A stretch of DNA of 43,556 nucleotides from Enterocloster bolteae. GTDB lineage: Bacteria; Bacillota; Clostridia; Lachnospirales; Lachnospiraceae. The position numbers and the translations under genes were made by a program. The stretch covers positions 1-43,556 of the forward strand of contig JAETNT010000033.1 in assembly GCA_021772025.1 (NCBI GenBank), given 5' to 3'. Of the stretch, positions 32,551 through 41,759 are shown one piece after another (position 1 is the first letter of the stretch; each line of letters begins with the position of its first letter). Below the pieces are notes generated by a model. The model was not told where the DNA came from and searched no databases. It saw only the letters and a list, made by a program, of their open reading frames with translations.

Positions 32551-33977
32551 TTATCAAAGAATCATGGCTGTCGCAAAAAAGTTGAGCCTGCGGGAAGAGA
32601 CCCTTATTCGAAATGCCGCCCTACTGGCAGAAAAATTTCACAAAAATGAACTAAGAAAGAATGGGGCTCCTTTCATTACTCATCCTTGGGCAACGGCCCG
32701 TATTCTAGCTGATATGGGGGCGGATGCAGAGTTAATTGCAGCAGCATTGCTGCATGATACATTGGAGCACGGAGGAGAAATCCAGGATTTAAAAAACTGT
32801 GCAGGCGATTCGGTTGCGGAGCTGGTAGCCGCGGTATCAATAAATAAGACACCTTATCGCTCAGATGGGTATCAGTTTACGTTTCATGACTCCCTTTCAG
32901 AGCTTATTAAAGAGGATTACCGGCCCCTTTATCTAAAACTTGCCGGCCGTATTCATAATCTTCATACTATTCACAAGTGCCCCCCAGCCGGCTCAGGCCC
33001 GAAAAATCAAAGAGACAGAAGAGCTGTATCTCCCTTTAGCCAAAGACACTCACAATGACCACCTGCACTCTCTCTTATTAGACGCTTGCTTTCATGCCAA
33101 AGAGGCATCCGTATACAAGGGAGTATCTGATGCTTACCACAATTTATTAAGCAGAAATAAAAATATTACAAAGCTTATAAAAAACTTGTTCTTTCAAGTT
33201 TTTTTACAACCGGATTCTCTGCCAAATTCTCAGAATCTGATCCAAAACAGCATAAAAGTATACAATTGCATATTTAAGCAAAGAGCCATATATGAAATTT
33301 ATTCAGAGGTCAAACCATACCTCAATAAGGATAAACCCAAATATGAGCAGGCCATTACCAAATATACGGTTCCTCTATATGATATATTTTTAATTTTGGA
33401 GCAAAAATGTTTCGACGATCCTCTGTCCTTTTTCCTCAGCTTCTACAAACAGTACTTGAAAGAAGAATCCATTATTATAACGGATATTCTCACAAAAAAG
33501 ACAGACGAGCCATTCATGCTCTTGCTGGAGGATCAGGCTTGTAATCAGTACCGGCTTTCCATTTTTAGCCGCGAATATTACGAACTCTACTTATATGGAA
33601 ATAACCCTAAACGAAAGATCTATTTACCTTCCAAAGAAACTTTCGCGCCAGATTCTGTCAGCGATTGCAAAATCACCGTTTATACCAAAGATCACAAAGT
33701 TAAAAAAATTGCCAAAGGCGCAACTGTTCTGGATTTTGCTTTTGCTGTCCACGAAAATATCGGATTATGCGCCAAAACCGCATATGTGAACAATGTCGAG
33801 GTCTCCCTGAATACGGTTTTAAATGAATCCGACCAAATCAAGATTGTTACCCATTCTATCCAAGGAAGCGACATCCCCTGTGCAGAATTTATATGGTTTG
33901 AATACGTAAAAACGCCGCGTGCAGTGAACTGCCTGGTAAGGTGGTTTGAGCGGAACTATGGCTATGTGGGGGAATAG
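32531..33977 (+). pseudogene. RelA/SpoT-like HD-TGS gene split by a frameshift
   Basis: Two overlapping frames join into one long-RSH-like protein. The first part is an HD hydrolase-like domain (FITHPWATARIL, ALLHDTLEHG, LKLAGRIHNLHTIHK). The second continues the same motif (PAQARKIKETEELYLPLAK) and ends with a TGS domain (KITVYTKDHKVKKIAKGATVLDFAF...). The break is at a run of six C (32980-32985); five C would restore one 481-residue frame. KLAGR replaces the usual KLADR, losing a metal-binding Asp of SpoT-type hydrolases. The synthetase region between the domains is degenerate. The start at 32531 has AAAGGAG and overlaps the HTH gene. It may be a pseudogene, a phase-variable gene or a sequencing error. 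Confidence 0.72.
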
Positions 33978-34008
33978 AGGGTATAGAAAGGATTATAAGA
34001 AAAATATC

Positions 34009-34061
34009 GATGCAAATAATTTGCATCCGCCCCTGTAGGAACAATGATTTTACAGGGGCGA
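34009..34061. terminator. Palindrome and bidirectional terminator-like hairpin
   Basis: A perfect palindrome, GATGCAAAT-A-ATTTGCATC (34009-34027), is followed directly by a 10-base stem CGCCCCTGTA/TACAGGGGCG ending at 34061. It lies between the RelA-like gene (+) and the end of the RADAR operon (-), so it probably stops transcription from both sides. T tracts are modest. Confidence 0.55.
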
Positions 34062-34070
34062 AAGGCTCTT

Positions 34071-34685
34071 TTAAGTATACTTTTTTACAAACCACAGCAC
34101 CGTATAATTGACTTTCTTATCGCGGAAGCGCATCCAACGGATAAAAAATATAACGGCAATGGCCAAGCAAATTATTGTACCTCCGGGAATAGAGTACCCT
34201 TCCGGAAATCCTATACGCAGCATAAAGTTAAGCAAAAAAGCCATTGTCAAATTTTTATACAAAATCTCTGCTGACGTATATCCGTGGATTCTTCCATAAT
34301 CTTTTTCCTGTTGAATCACCCCATACATAATCTTAAAATATTTTTTGGAATCTAAAACTCCCTGTAACTCTTGCCTGTCAACTAAATGGCTTTTTTCTAA
34401 TGCAGATTTTACAACTTCAGTATTGATAAACGTATAGTTCTTCCTATATATTTTTTCCATTATGCAGCTCCCCCATCTGGCAATTTCGGAAAGCACCACC
34501 CCTAGCACATATGAAATAATTACGAAAGCAGTCATAAAATATCCTTCAAAATTCGAAAGCATTTTTTGCTCATTTGGGCTCAATAAAAACAGACGTTCTG
34601 TAATTCCTAAAAGCACAAATACCGCCCCTGGAACCATGTACCCCAACAAATCGTATAACGTTACTTTTTCGAATACAGAACTCAT
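34071..34685 (-). CDS. Csx27-like membrane protein, RADAR accessory
   Basis: A 204-residue protein with about four hydrophobic helices. Two are near the N-terminus (LLGYMVPGAVFVLLG at about 13-27, and 48-68) and two near the C-terminus (about 145-160, 168-185). A helical cytoplasmic loop lies between. The N-terminal YDLLGYMVPG block resembles Csx27-type small membrane proteins, which are found with Cas13b and as optional accessories of RADAR operons. Its ATG shares ATGA with the rdrB stop, indicating coupled translation. Family placement is by motif and context; a generic unknown membrane protein remains possible. Membrane tethering or disruption is inference. Confidence 0.65.
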   Translation of the reverse strand: MSSVFEKVTLYDLLGYMVPGAVFVLLGITERLFLLSPNEQKMLSNFEGYFMTAFVIISYVLGVVLSEIARWGSCIMEKIYRKNYTFINTEVVKSALEKSHLVDRQELQGVLDSKKYFKIMYGVIQQEKDYGRIHGYTSAEILYKNLTMAFLLNFMLRIGFPEGYSIPGGTIICLAIAVIFFIRWMRFRDKKVNYTVLWFVKKYT

Positions 34686-37525
34686 CCCTGCTCCTCCAGT
34701 CCATTCGCTCTATAATTATTGCTTTTTTCATTCTTGTTAAAGCTTTGATCATTTCCCATTTGCCGCACCGCATCAATCCAATCATAGATATCCGACTTGT
34801 TGTATAATGGATTACCCTCTTCATCCAACAAGTTTTCCAGCGCATTGGCAAGCAATCCGTATTCGTTTTCCAAAGAAGTACTAAACACTCCCATGTCATC
34901 TGTATTGACCGAAACTGACAGTTGCTGACAGTCTGCATCAAATGGTTTGTTTCTAATAAGCTCTTTATTATAAAAATTTAAAATTGGATGCTTTGCATAA
35001 TCTTTAAAATTTCCGATTAAATAGTTTGAGGAAGGATTCGTTTCTATACCAATCCCTCTCTTTGCTATTTTTTTCTGCATTTCTCTTTGAATCACCTTTA
35101 CTCCCTGGATATAAAATGGCTTTACCTTCACTTCTATCCTTCTCTGCCCTGCCTGCCGGACATTTCTATCGAAGTGGTAGTAATAATTAATTAAAAATAC
35201 TTCTGGTATATAGCGTACATTAAAGTTTTTCGGATAAATTTTATTCGGGTAAAATTCGGCTATAACTTTAGCCTCAAAATCGTCTTTGCAGAAATAGCCA
35301 TGCTTATAAAGGGATGGATCATCGCCTCTTATTTTCCACGCAGTATAATACTGGAATATGTCATACTGATATCGATCATTTGCAAATCCCTGGGGGATTC
35401 CCAAATCCGTGTACCGTTTCCCGGCCGCCCTTAATATCTTCCTTATCACATTATAATCCATAAATTTTGCATATATTTCGTGAAAATAAAAACTATATTC
35501 TTTTTCAATATAGCTTTTTAAAATATCCATTCCTTTAATATTAAATTGAATTAATCGGTTATAAATCCATACAAGATTATCTAAATAATCTTGTTGAGCG
35601 ATTAAAATCCGGTTTCCTTTTTTCTGATACCAGGATTCAACATCCATTCCTAATGCCATGGCATGTCCCAGGCGATCCCCGCAGTCCATGTTCAAGAAAT
35701 TAACGGCCTCGTCAATTGCCCGCAGTCCGTCTGCCAAATCCAAAAATTCCTCGCCGACATGATAAGTGATTCTCAATTGAGGAATTGCGGCTTTTCCTAT
35801 ATGCTCCAGTTTTATATGGTTTCTCAGATATCGGAATGCACTGGCAAATACTTCAGGCCGGCAGCCCAGCTCATTTGAAGCTGCATCTATTCCCAAAATT
35901 CTTACCGCACACTGGGGATGCATTTCCCGCAGCCCTCTCAATGCTATCGCCTGTACCTCTGCCTTTTTCCTGGTATTATAATTGCGGCATTGCAGCGGTT
36001 CCTGCTCCAGCTCTGCCATATCTTCTGATTTTATAAAATGCATCGTATAAAAATACCTCTCATGCTGCGGACCGATAAGGTTATCTAATTTTTGAATATA
36101 CTTATAGTTTTCTTTTACTGTCCTGCAGGGAGAAATCCGAATTTCCATGGATTGGACATATCCGGACATCAGATTTTCCGCTACTGCATATCGAACCATC
36201 TGAGTTTTAAAAATGGGATCTGTAATCAAATCCTTTTTTCGGCGCTGATATTTCTGAAAATTTTCAAACCCCACTTGTTGATTGGCTTGGATCAATTCAC
36301 TCCTTATCGTCTCCTTTATCAATATATATCCGTATAACAAATTACCATATCTTTCGTCCTCTTCGCCTTTGCATATTTTTCTCAAGCAACTATACAGCAG
36401 CCATCTTTCTCCGGAAAAAATATTATTTTTCTTGTTTTCCTCATCAAACCAGATTTCTTTTCCGCCCAATGCGTAATCTTCTAATGCTTTGCAGGACTGT
36501 TTCTCCGAAATCCTTTCGTTCTGTAAAGCCTCTATTGTATTCTGAAGCGTCTGTAAATTTTCCTGCATTTGAAAGTTACTTTGTATAATGCTGCATATAT
36601 TGTTTAAAGTCCGCTCTTCCCATATTTTTTCATACACATTACCCGGCAAAAAGCCCGACACTTCTTCCAATTCAAAATATTCTTTTTTCCCCTCAGAATT
36701 CTTTTGCGTCTTATCCCTGCAAAAAGACAAAAAATCATTCATTCTATCTCTGGGAATATATTTTTCTATTTCCTCCTTTTGAACCGTGTAATTTCCTATA
36801 TGTATTCTCTTATTAGAAATTTTGGAAAATAGCAGCACCCGAATGAAGGCTGCCTGGCAGCATTGTACTGCTAATGGCTCTTCTTCATAATTCGCACTGT
36901 ACCGCACATTGGTGTATCTTCTTTCCAAATCATATTTCTTAAGGTGCTCTAATATCCTGGACTCTGTAATATGATTCATCACACTTAGCCAGGATATATG
37001 AAAAATCGGCGCAGAGCCATATAGATGAAAATGGTTTTCAGAAATCCCCCTCTGCATAATCTGATTAAGCTGAAAATTATTGTGCCGAATAACCGTACGC
37101 CATGCAAAACCAATTTCTTCCATATCTTCCGGTTCTTTATTAGCAGCCCAGTAAGCACATATCATAAGCTCTTCGCTTAAAGCAAAGGTAACCTTCCGCC
37201 AGTGAAGAAGTTCGTTATATCTACACATGATTTCATTATTTTGAATCGTCAGCATCCGGTTTACATAATAAAACAAGGCCTCAAAAACTGAAAAACCTTT
37301 GTGAACTGGCGGCCAACTGCAATATGGATACTCTGAATGAAATCTGTCTTTATAGTACATCCACATGTTGGAAATTTCCGGTTCACTATGCTTTTCGTCA
37401 TAAGCAAAACAGAGCTGAATAAATTCCCTCCGGTCAAATGAATGATAAACAATCCTATTATCAAGTACATTTTTCACTGACACCCGCCGAAACAAAAGAT
37501 TTAAAATGCCTTCCAAATTATCCAT
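34682..37525 (-). CDS. rdrB: RADAR adenosine-deaminase-like protein RdrB
   Basis: A 947-residue, strongly expanded member of the adenosine deaminase superfamily. Metal and catalytic motifs are visible: H-F-H-L-Y-G (about 165-170), Y-H-V-G-E-E (about 588-593), R-L-G-H-A (about 618-622) and S-V-N-T-D-D-M (about 872-878). RdrB assembles with RdrA, and the complex deaminates adenosine nucleotides or RNA during phage infection, stopping growth or replication. Ordinary adenosine deaminases are about 350 residues, so the large inserts agree with RdrB. I chose the ATG at 37525, 32 bases after the rdrA stop; a TTG overlapping that stop (37561) is an alternative. Family identity is confident; activity is inferred. 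Confidence 0.88.
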   Translation of the reverse strand: MDNLEGILNLLFRRVSVKNVLDNRIVYHSFDRREFIQLCFAYDEKHSEPEISNMWMYYKDRFHSEYPYCSWPPVHKGFSVFEALFYYVNRMLTIQNNEIMCRYNELLHWRKVTFALSEELMICAYWAANKEPEDMEEIGFAWRTVIRHNNFQLNQIMQRGISENHFHLYGSAPIFHISWLSVMNHITESRILEHLKKYDLERRYTNVRYSANYEEEPLAVQCCQAAFIRVLLFSKISNKRIHIGNYTVQKEEIEKYIPRDRMNDFLSFCRDKTQKNSEGKKEYFELEEVSGFLPGNVYEKIWEERTLNNICSIIQSNFQMQENLQTLQNTIEALQNERISEKQSCKALEDYALGGKEIWFDEENKKNNIFSGERWLLYSCLRKICKGEEDERYGNLLYGYILIKETIRSELIQANQQVGFENFQKYQRRKKDLITDPIFKTQMVRYAVAENLMSGYVQSMEIRISPCRTVKENYKYIQKLDNLIGPQHERYFYTMHFIKSEDMAELEQEPLQCRNYNTRKKAEVQAIALRGLREMHPQCAVRILGIDAASNELGCRPEVFASAFRYLRNHIKLEHIGKAAIPQLRITYHVGEEFLDLADGLRAIDEAVNFLNMDCGDRLGHAMALGMDVESWYQKKGNRILIAQQDYLDNLVWIYNRLIQFNIKGMDILKSYIEKEYSFYFHEIYAKFMDYNVIRKILRAAGKRYTDLGIPQGFANDRYQYDIFQYYTAWKIRGDDPSLYKHGYFCKDDFEAKVIAEFYPNKIYPKNFNVRYIPEVFLINYYYHFDRNVRQAGQRRIEVKVKPFYIQGVKVIQREMQKKIAKRGIGIETNPSSNYLIGNFKDYAKHPILNFYNKELIRNKPFDADCQQLSVSVNTDDMGVFSTSLENEYGLLANALENLLDEEGNPLYNKSDIYDWIDAVRQMGNDQSFNKNEKSNNYRANGLEEQG

Positions 37526-37557
37526 TACTTTTCTTAACCTTAACTTATTTATCGTTA

Positions 37558-40155
37558 TCAATAATCATCATAGCTCTTCAGCATTATTGATTCATTAGAT
37601 ATGCTTTCTATCTGCTCCGTACCCGCAATATTCAACAGCATGTTATTGAATATTACGTCAAAATTCTCTGACAAATATTTCTCTGCCTCTAAAAGCCATT
37701 TAATATACGGACAATCCTCATACTTTTTGGTCAGGCTGTTCTCTCCGTCTGTGGGAACCTCGTAATATTCATCGCTCTTTTTCAGCATTTCCTCTATGTA
37801 GGTCAAAACTTTTTTATAGTATGAAAGCATATCCGAGCTTTTTTTCCCTCTCTGGGGAAGTGTAAACATATTTAGCCTAATTCTTTTCATCAGATTATAA
37901 TTCAAATCCAAATCACACAGCGGGATTACAAATCCCTTGGAGTATTTGTGCCACTCTTCAAACTCTTTGGTAATGCCGATTAATTCCATAAAAAATTCTT
38001 TTTTTCCTTCCAGCTCTTCTGCATTTCCATCCCTGGTAAACAGCGCATAGTATAATGCTTCCTGGACGTTCTTAATATGTTCCTTCCATTCAAAAATATT
38101 TGTAGCAAAATTAAACATATTAAAGGTTCTCATAACCGTCCTTTTTTTATCATACCGAATACTCACTTCCTTAACAGTCCCTCTTTCATCTCTACTGTAT
38201 TGGCTGTTTCTTACACTTTCTTTAATATGAGCGTCCTCATATTCCACCTGGTTAAATTTCTCAAAATCCCAAGAATAAGATTTTTGATTTTTATAATATG
38301 GTTGACTAAAAAAAAGAGAAGCAGCAACAACTGTGCGGAAAGCTTTCCTCAATTCTTTTTCACTTTCTCCTAAGCCGTCTTTTCCATTCCATTCACTAAT
38401 TTTCGGCAGTTCATTCCGAAAAACGAAATCAAACTTTATTACTTCGGATAAATCTACATCCTGAACGATACCAATTCGTACCTCCTGCTGCATAAAATCA
38501 GTACTTTGAATCATGCTAGGAAACATTTTATTACTCCAGCTGCCGGTAGCAGAGCCGTTAATAATCTCTTTAATCGCCTGCTCAGCATTCTCATCCAATC
38601 CATTGCAGTATAAATACTGTACATGCTTCATTTCCAATGATAGGTAGGCCATTAAGCAGCGGACAATCTCTTTGCTCTGTTCATCTACTCTTCCCCAGCA
38701 GTAAAGAGTACGCAGAAGCTCTCCATAGCTATAGCCATACTTTTCAATATTTCCTCCTAAATCTTTTAGCATGCTTTTTTCCAGATCACTCCCGTTAACC
38801 GAACATCTCCGAGCATGAACCACAATATTCCTGCAGCACCGCACCAGCTCCACATTAACCAACCGTTCAAACAATTCTTTTGATTCAATATTCAGCTTTT
38901 CATTAACCATTCGGTTTACGATATCAGTAAAAAACAGGTTGTAATTCCTTTTATATTCACAATACTTCCCTTTTTCGAAAGCCGTATCCGGCATGTCTTT
39001 CAGCATTAAATAAAAATTTACTAAACCTCTCAAAGAATCCGGTTCATAAAAATGTCTCTTTTTCCCTTGATTATCCAGGCGCATCCCCACTTTATTATAT
39101 ATTTCCAAAAACAGCTTTTCTTTAATTTCCTTCTGGGTTTTATTGTCCTCTATATATACATTTTCATAGCGCTTAATAAGCGGCATATATATTCTTGTAG
39201 CCAGCGGAAACACTTTCTCAATAAACTCCTGGGCCAATTTTTCTGCATAAATCCGCCGTTCTTCCATAATTTTATTTACGCGGGGAATCATATCAAAAAA
39301 ATGCCTTTCACACAGCATTTTTATTTGAACAAGATCAAAGGTCAGTAATACAATAACCTGAGGAACCATCATATATCGATGAACCTTTTCCAACATATCA
39401 AAACCGTTCTCAATATTTAAATCCAAATCATCAATTACAATTACTAAAAAATCCTGAGTTCTGCTGTCCCTTCTTCCCGTGCCGGATTTATCTCTGTTCA
39501 AAAATTCTAAATACTGCGTTACCAGTTTTGAAAATTCGCTTTTTATCTTAACACTATTAGCCAGGTCTTTCAACTTTGTAATAGAAGCTTCATTCCAATT
39601 CTCCCAGTCATTTTTCTCCAGCTTACAAACTCCATGGTATACCTGCTCAAAGGCTATCTGGAGTTCTCGCCTGTCATAGTCATATTTTTTATCCCGGTTC
39701 CTTATCTTTCCGTCTTCAATTTGGAATTTGCTGTACATCTGCGCCAAAATAACCTTAAAAATGTCTTCCTTTTTTTCTAATAAAGAACCGTCAATACATT
39801 CTAAACAAGTAAAGTCGAGCTCTCCTATATTCTTCAAGCCCAAATCAAAATCGGAAGATCCGACGTTTTTTCTTTTACTTTCCCAGAAATTCTGCAATTC
39901 CCCGGCAAAAGAGAGCATTGCAGACGTTTTTCCTGAGCCACGTCCACCAATAAATGAAATAATATTGCATATCTCCTGATTTTGATAAAGCTGATTCGAC
40001 ATCTCCTGTATTCGGTTGCTCTGTTCAATAATATTCTTTGCAATCGTAATCGCCTGGGTATACTGTTCATGAAAATACGAACTTTCAAACTCTTCGCAAG
40101 TCTCATATTTATTTCCCGTTCCGGCAACCTTCAGTAATATTTTCTCTTCCCTCAT
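37558..40155 (-). CDS. rdrA: RADAR P-loop ATPase RdrA
   Basis: A 865-residue P-loop NTPase with Walker A GGRGSGKTS (about 70-78) and Walker B VIVIDDLDL (about 238-246). A long helical C-terminal part follows. Size, ATPase domain near the N-terminus and direct linkage to rdrB identify it as RdrA, the ring-forming ATPase of RADAR. The ATG at 40155 lies 47 bases inside the upstream TPR gene; a TTG at 40176 would lengthen it by 7 residues. The overlap suggests translational coupling to the TPR gene. The Walker B Asp-Asp pair and the Lys of the P-loop are intact, so ATPase activity is expected. Confidence 0.87.
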   Translation of the reverse strand: MREEKILLKVAGTGNKYETCEEFESSYFHEQYTQAITIAKNIIEQSNRIQEMSNQLYQNQEICNIISFIGGRGSGKTSAMLSFAGELQNFWESKRKNVGSSDFDLGLKNIGELDFTCLECIDGSLLEKKEDIFKVILAQMYSKFQIEDGKIRNRDKKYDYDRRELQIAFEQVYHGVCKLEKNDWENWNEASITKLKDLANSVKIKSEFSKLVTQYLEFLNRDKSGTGRRDSRTQDFLVIVIDDLDLNIENGFDMLEKVHRYMMVPQVIVLLTFDLVQIKMLCERHFFDMIPRVNKIMEERRIYAEKLAQEFIEKVFPLATRIYMPLIKRYENVYIEDNKTQKEIKEKLFLEIYNKVGMRLDNQGKKRHFYEPDSLRGLVNFYLMLKDMPDTAFEKGKYCEYKRNYNLFFTDIVNRMVNEKLNIESKELFERLVNVELVRCCRNIVVHARRCSVNGSDLEKSMLKDLGGNIEKYGYSYGELLRTLYCWGRVDEQSKEIVRCLMAYLSLEMKHVQYLYCNGLDENAEQAIKEIINGSATGSWSNKMFPSMIQSTDFMQQEVRIGIVQDVDLSEVIKFDFVFRNELPKISEWNGKDGLGESEKELRKAFRTVVAASLFFSQPYYKNQKSYSWDFEKFNQVEYEDAHIKESVRNSQYSRDERGTVKEVSIRYDKKRTVMRTFNMFNFATNIFEWKEHIKNVQEALYYALFTRDGNAEELEGKKEFFMELIGITKEFEEWHKYSKGFVIPLCDLDLNYNLMKRIRLNMFTLPQRGKKSSDMLSYYKKVLTYIEEMLKKSDEYYEVPTDGENSLTKKYEDCPYIKWLLEAEKYLSENFDVIFNNMLLNIAGTEQIESISNESIMLKSYDDY

Positions 40156-41467
40156 CCTGTGTACTCTCTTCTTCAATTTTTTTCACTTCTGCTAATGCTT
40201 TGTTTTCCCTATCTGTATCCTCTAATACTCTGTATAATTTTACCAATTCTTTATACACCCGATAAAGCTTCAGACGCTTTTTCGTATAATTTTTGAATTC
40301 TTCCGCGGCATTTTTTCCGTAAATCTGTTCATACATTAGATTAGAGTCTGATAATCTCTTATTTAATGCTATAACTTTCTCATAGTTCTCTACTGCCAGA
40401 TTTTTCTGACCGCTCTGTGCATATAACTCTGCCATTCTAAAGTAGGCCTTATATAAATACTCATATTCTTTTTCCTGTAAGTAATTGTTCTGTTCTTTCT
40501 TTTTTAAAATATCGCATATCTTCCCATAAGCTTCGACAGCCTCATCAATCCCACTTTCCTCTTTCGCCGCAAGCACTGCTATCTTATACCAGGAGCGGTA
40601 TTCTCTGCTATTTATCTCACACGACTTCTTATAATATTTAATCGCCTCATTCCAGTTATTTCTCCGTTCACATACCCTTCCCAATCTGTAATATCCATAA
40701 CTGGCATATGGATATTCGCCTACTGCTTCAATCCCTCTCTTATACCATTCCGCCGCATCTCGTTCCAGGCGTTTCTGGGACTCCGCTATCATTCCCTGTA
40801 AAATATACATATTTGAAACAAAAGAATATTCCTTCTGCGCTTCCATTAAGCCATCCATCATTTTTTCCACATCAAAAACAGGGATTTGCGATAAAAAATC
40901 ACAGGTTTCGTTAATAGACCGCATTAAATCCATTTCAAAATATATTAAAAACTGTGACGGCTCTTCTACTGTTTTCATATAATCATTTAAGTTTGCAAAC
41001 GCCCTCAGCAATTTCTTTTGTTCACGCTTAACAACATCCTTTTCGTCATATAAATATACATAGGAATTTCTTGTTTTCATTAGTTCCTGTTCTACATAGA
41101 TTTCAGCAACTGTTTTCAGCTGCTTTATATCATCACTTTCTTCGCCAAAATAAAGCTGAACCTGAATTTCTTCCAGCAGCTTCATCAAATAGTCCTTTTG
41201 TTCCTTTATGTCCTCTTTCTCAAGTTCTAGTTTAGACACTATAATCACCTGAGAATACCTTGTTTTAATCCTGTCAATTTTCTCATGAACTTCCCCCCTA
41301 TCAACAATAATTACAACATCGTAATCTGTATTCCCCTTTTCTTCACTGGCAATACAATCACACACAAAACAGCCAGTCAGCCGAAAAAAATCCGCCAAAA
41401 ACCGGTACTCTCCGTAGCTTAACTCTCCATGTATAATCTTTACTACCTTAATTCGCTGTTCCTTCAT
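40109..41467 (-). CDS. Alpha/beta plus TPR protein preceding rdrA
   Basis: A 452-residue protein. Residues about 1-100 alternate beta strands and helices (IKVVKIIHG, CFVCDCIAS, YDVVIIVDR, QVIIVSKLE), suggesting a small Rossmann- or TIR-like fold, though no catalytic signature is clear. A helical stretch follows, then at least four TPR units (about 210-400: AEWYKRGIEAVGEYPYASYGYYRLG, NNWNEAIKYYKKSCEINSR, GQKNLAVENYEKVIALNK). The ATG at 41467 follows GGAGGAG. It overlaps rdrA and would be co-translated with it, so it is probably a regulatory or phage-sensing partner of RADAR (inference). I do not know it as a standard RADAR component. Confidence 0.78.
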   Translation of the reverse strand: MKEQRIKVVKIIHGELSYGEYRFLADFFRLTGCFVCDCIASEEKGNTDYDVVIIVDRGEVHEKIDRIKTRYSQVIIVSKLELEKEDIKEQKDYLMKLLEEIQVQLYFGEESDDIKQLKTVAEIYVEQELMKTRNSYVYLYDEKDVVKREQKKLLRAFANLNDYMKTVEEPSQFLIYFEMDLMRSINETCDFLSQIPVFDVEKMMDGLMEAQKEYSFVSNMYILQGMIAESQKRLERDAAEWYKRGIEAVGEYPYASYGYYRLGRVCERRNNWNEAIKYYKKSCEINSREYRSWYKIAVLAAKEESGIDEAVEAYGKICDILKKKEQNNYLQEKEYEYLYKAYFRMAELYAQSGQKNLAVENYEKVIALNKRLSDSNLMYEQIYGKNAAEEFKNYTKKRLKLYRVYKELVKLYRVLEDTDRENKALAEVKKIEEESTQDEGRENITEGCRNGK

Positions 41468-41549
41468 TTCCGCTCCTCCATTTTCTTCTTAATCTATCCT
41501 ATTCATTCCGTAAAGGTAGTGTTCTATGCAGCGCCATTGCCTAAGCACT

Positions 41550-41702
41550 TTATCCTGACCTATAGATAGCAAAACAACAGAAGCCCTGCAAAATTGCTGC
41601 ACAGCTCCTGTCTTTTCTGATAATAAGTTCTTCAATTTTTGAATTATTGTCCGGAACAAGTCCAAATAAACATTCTATATGCTTTCTTTTTCCTGGCACC
41701 AT
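41550..41702 (-). CDS. Possible 50-residue leader ORF of the RADAR operon
   Basis: Minus-strand ORF beginning MVPGKRKHIECLFGLVPD and ending FAIYRSG. The ATG at 41702 is about 20 bases after a predicted transcription start and follows GGTGAG by 6 bases. It is Cys/Ile-rich, with no recognised domain. The hairpin at 41577-41611 lies inside it, so it may be a leader peptide, a small protein or a chance ORF in an untranslated leader. Confidence 0.3.
   Translation of the reverse strand: MVPGKRKHIECLFGLVPDNNSKIEELIIRKDRSCAAILQGFCCFAIYRSG
41577..41611. other. Imperfect hairpin in the RADAR leader
   Basis: ACAG/CTGT, AGC/GCT and TGCA/TGCA segments pair in register around a short loop with a small internal bulge. 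Modest T-rich sequence follows on both strands. It could be an attenuator of the RADAR operon or a terminator for the polymerase gene on the right. Confidence 0.35.
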
Positions 41703-41728
41703 ACATATCTCACCAAAACTTTTCTTTC

Positions 41729-41759
41729 ATGATAGCACACTATTGTATAGTATGCAATA
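41729..41759 (-). promoter_or_regulatory. Promoter with overlapping palindromic operator upstream of RADAR
   Basis: On the minus strand TTGCAT (41752-41757), a 17-base spacer and TATCAT (41729-41734) form a good promoter. A 19-base inverted repeat (41741-41759: TATTGTATA-G-TATGCAATA, one mismatch) covers the -35 and part of the spacer, the usual place for a repressor. The rest of the gap 41468-41913 holds the leader ORF, the hairpin and one TTCGACA at 41838-41844 (a 0A-type core on the minus strand). Confidence 0.55.

Noticed and set aside
32940..33977. Second RelA-like frame as an independent gene
   Set aside because: Its first residues only make sense as the continuation of the HD motif in the other frame, and no ribosome binding site precedes any early start codon.
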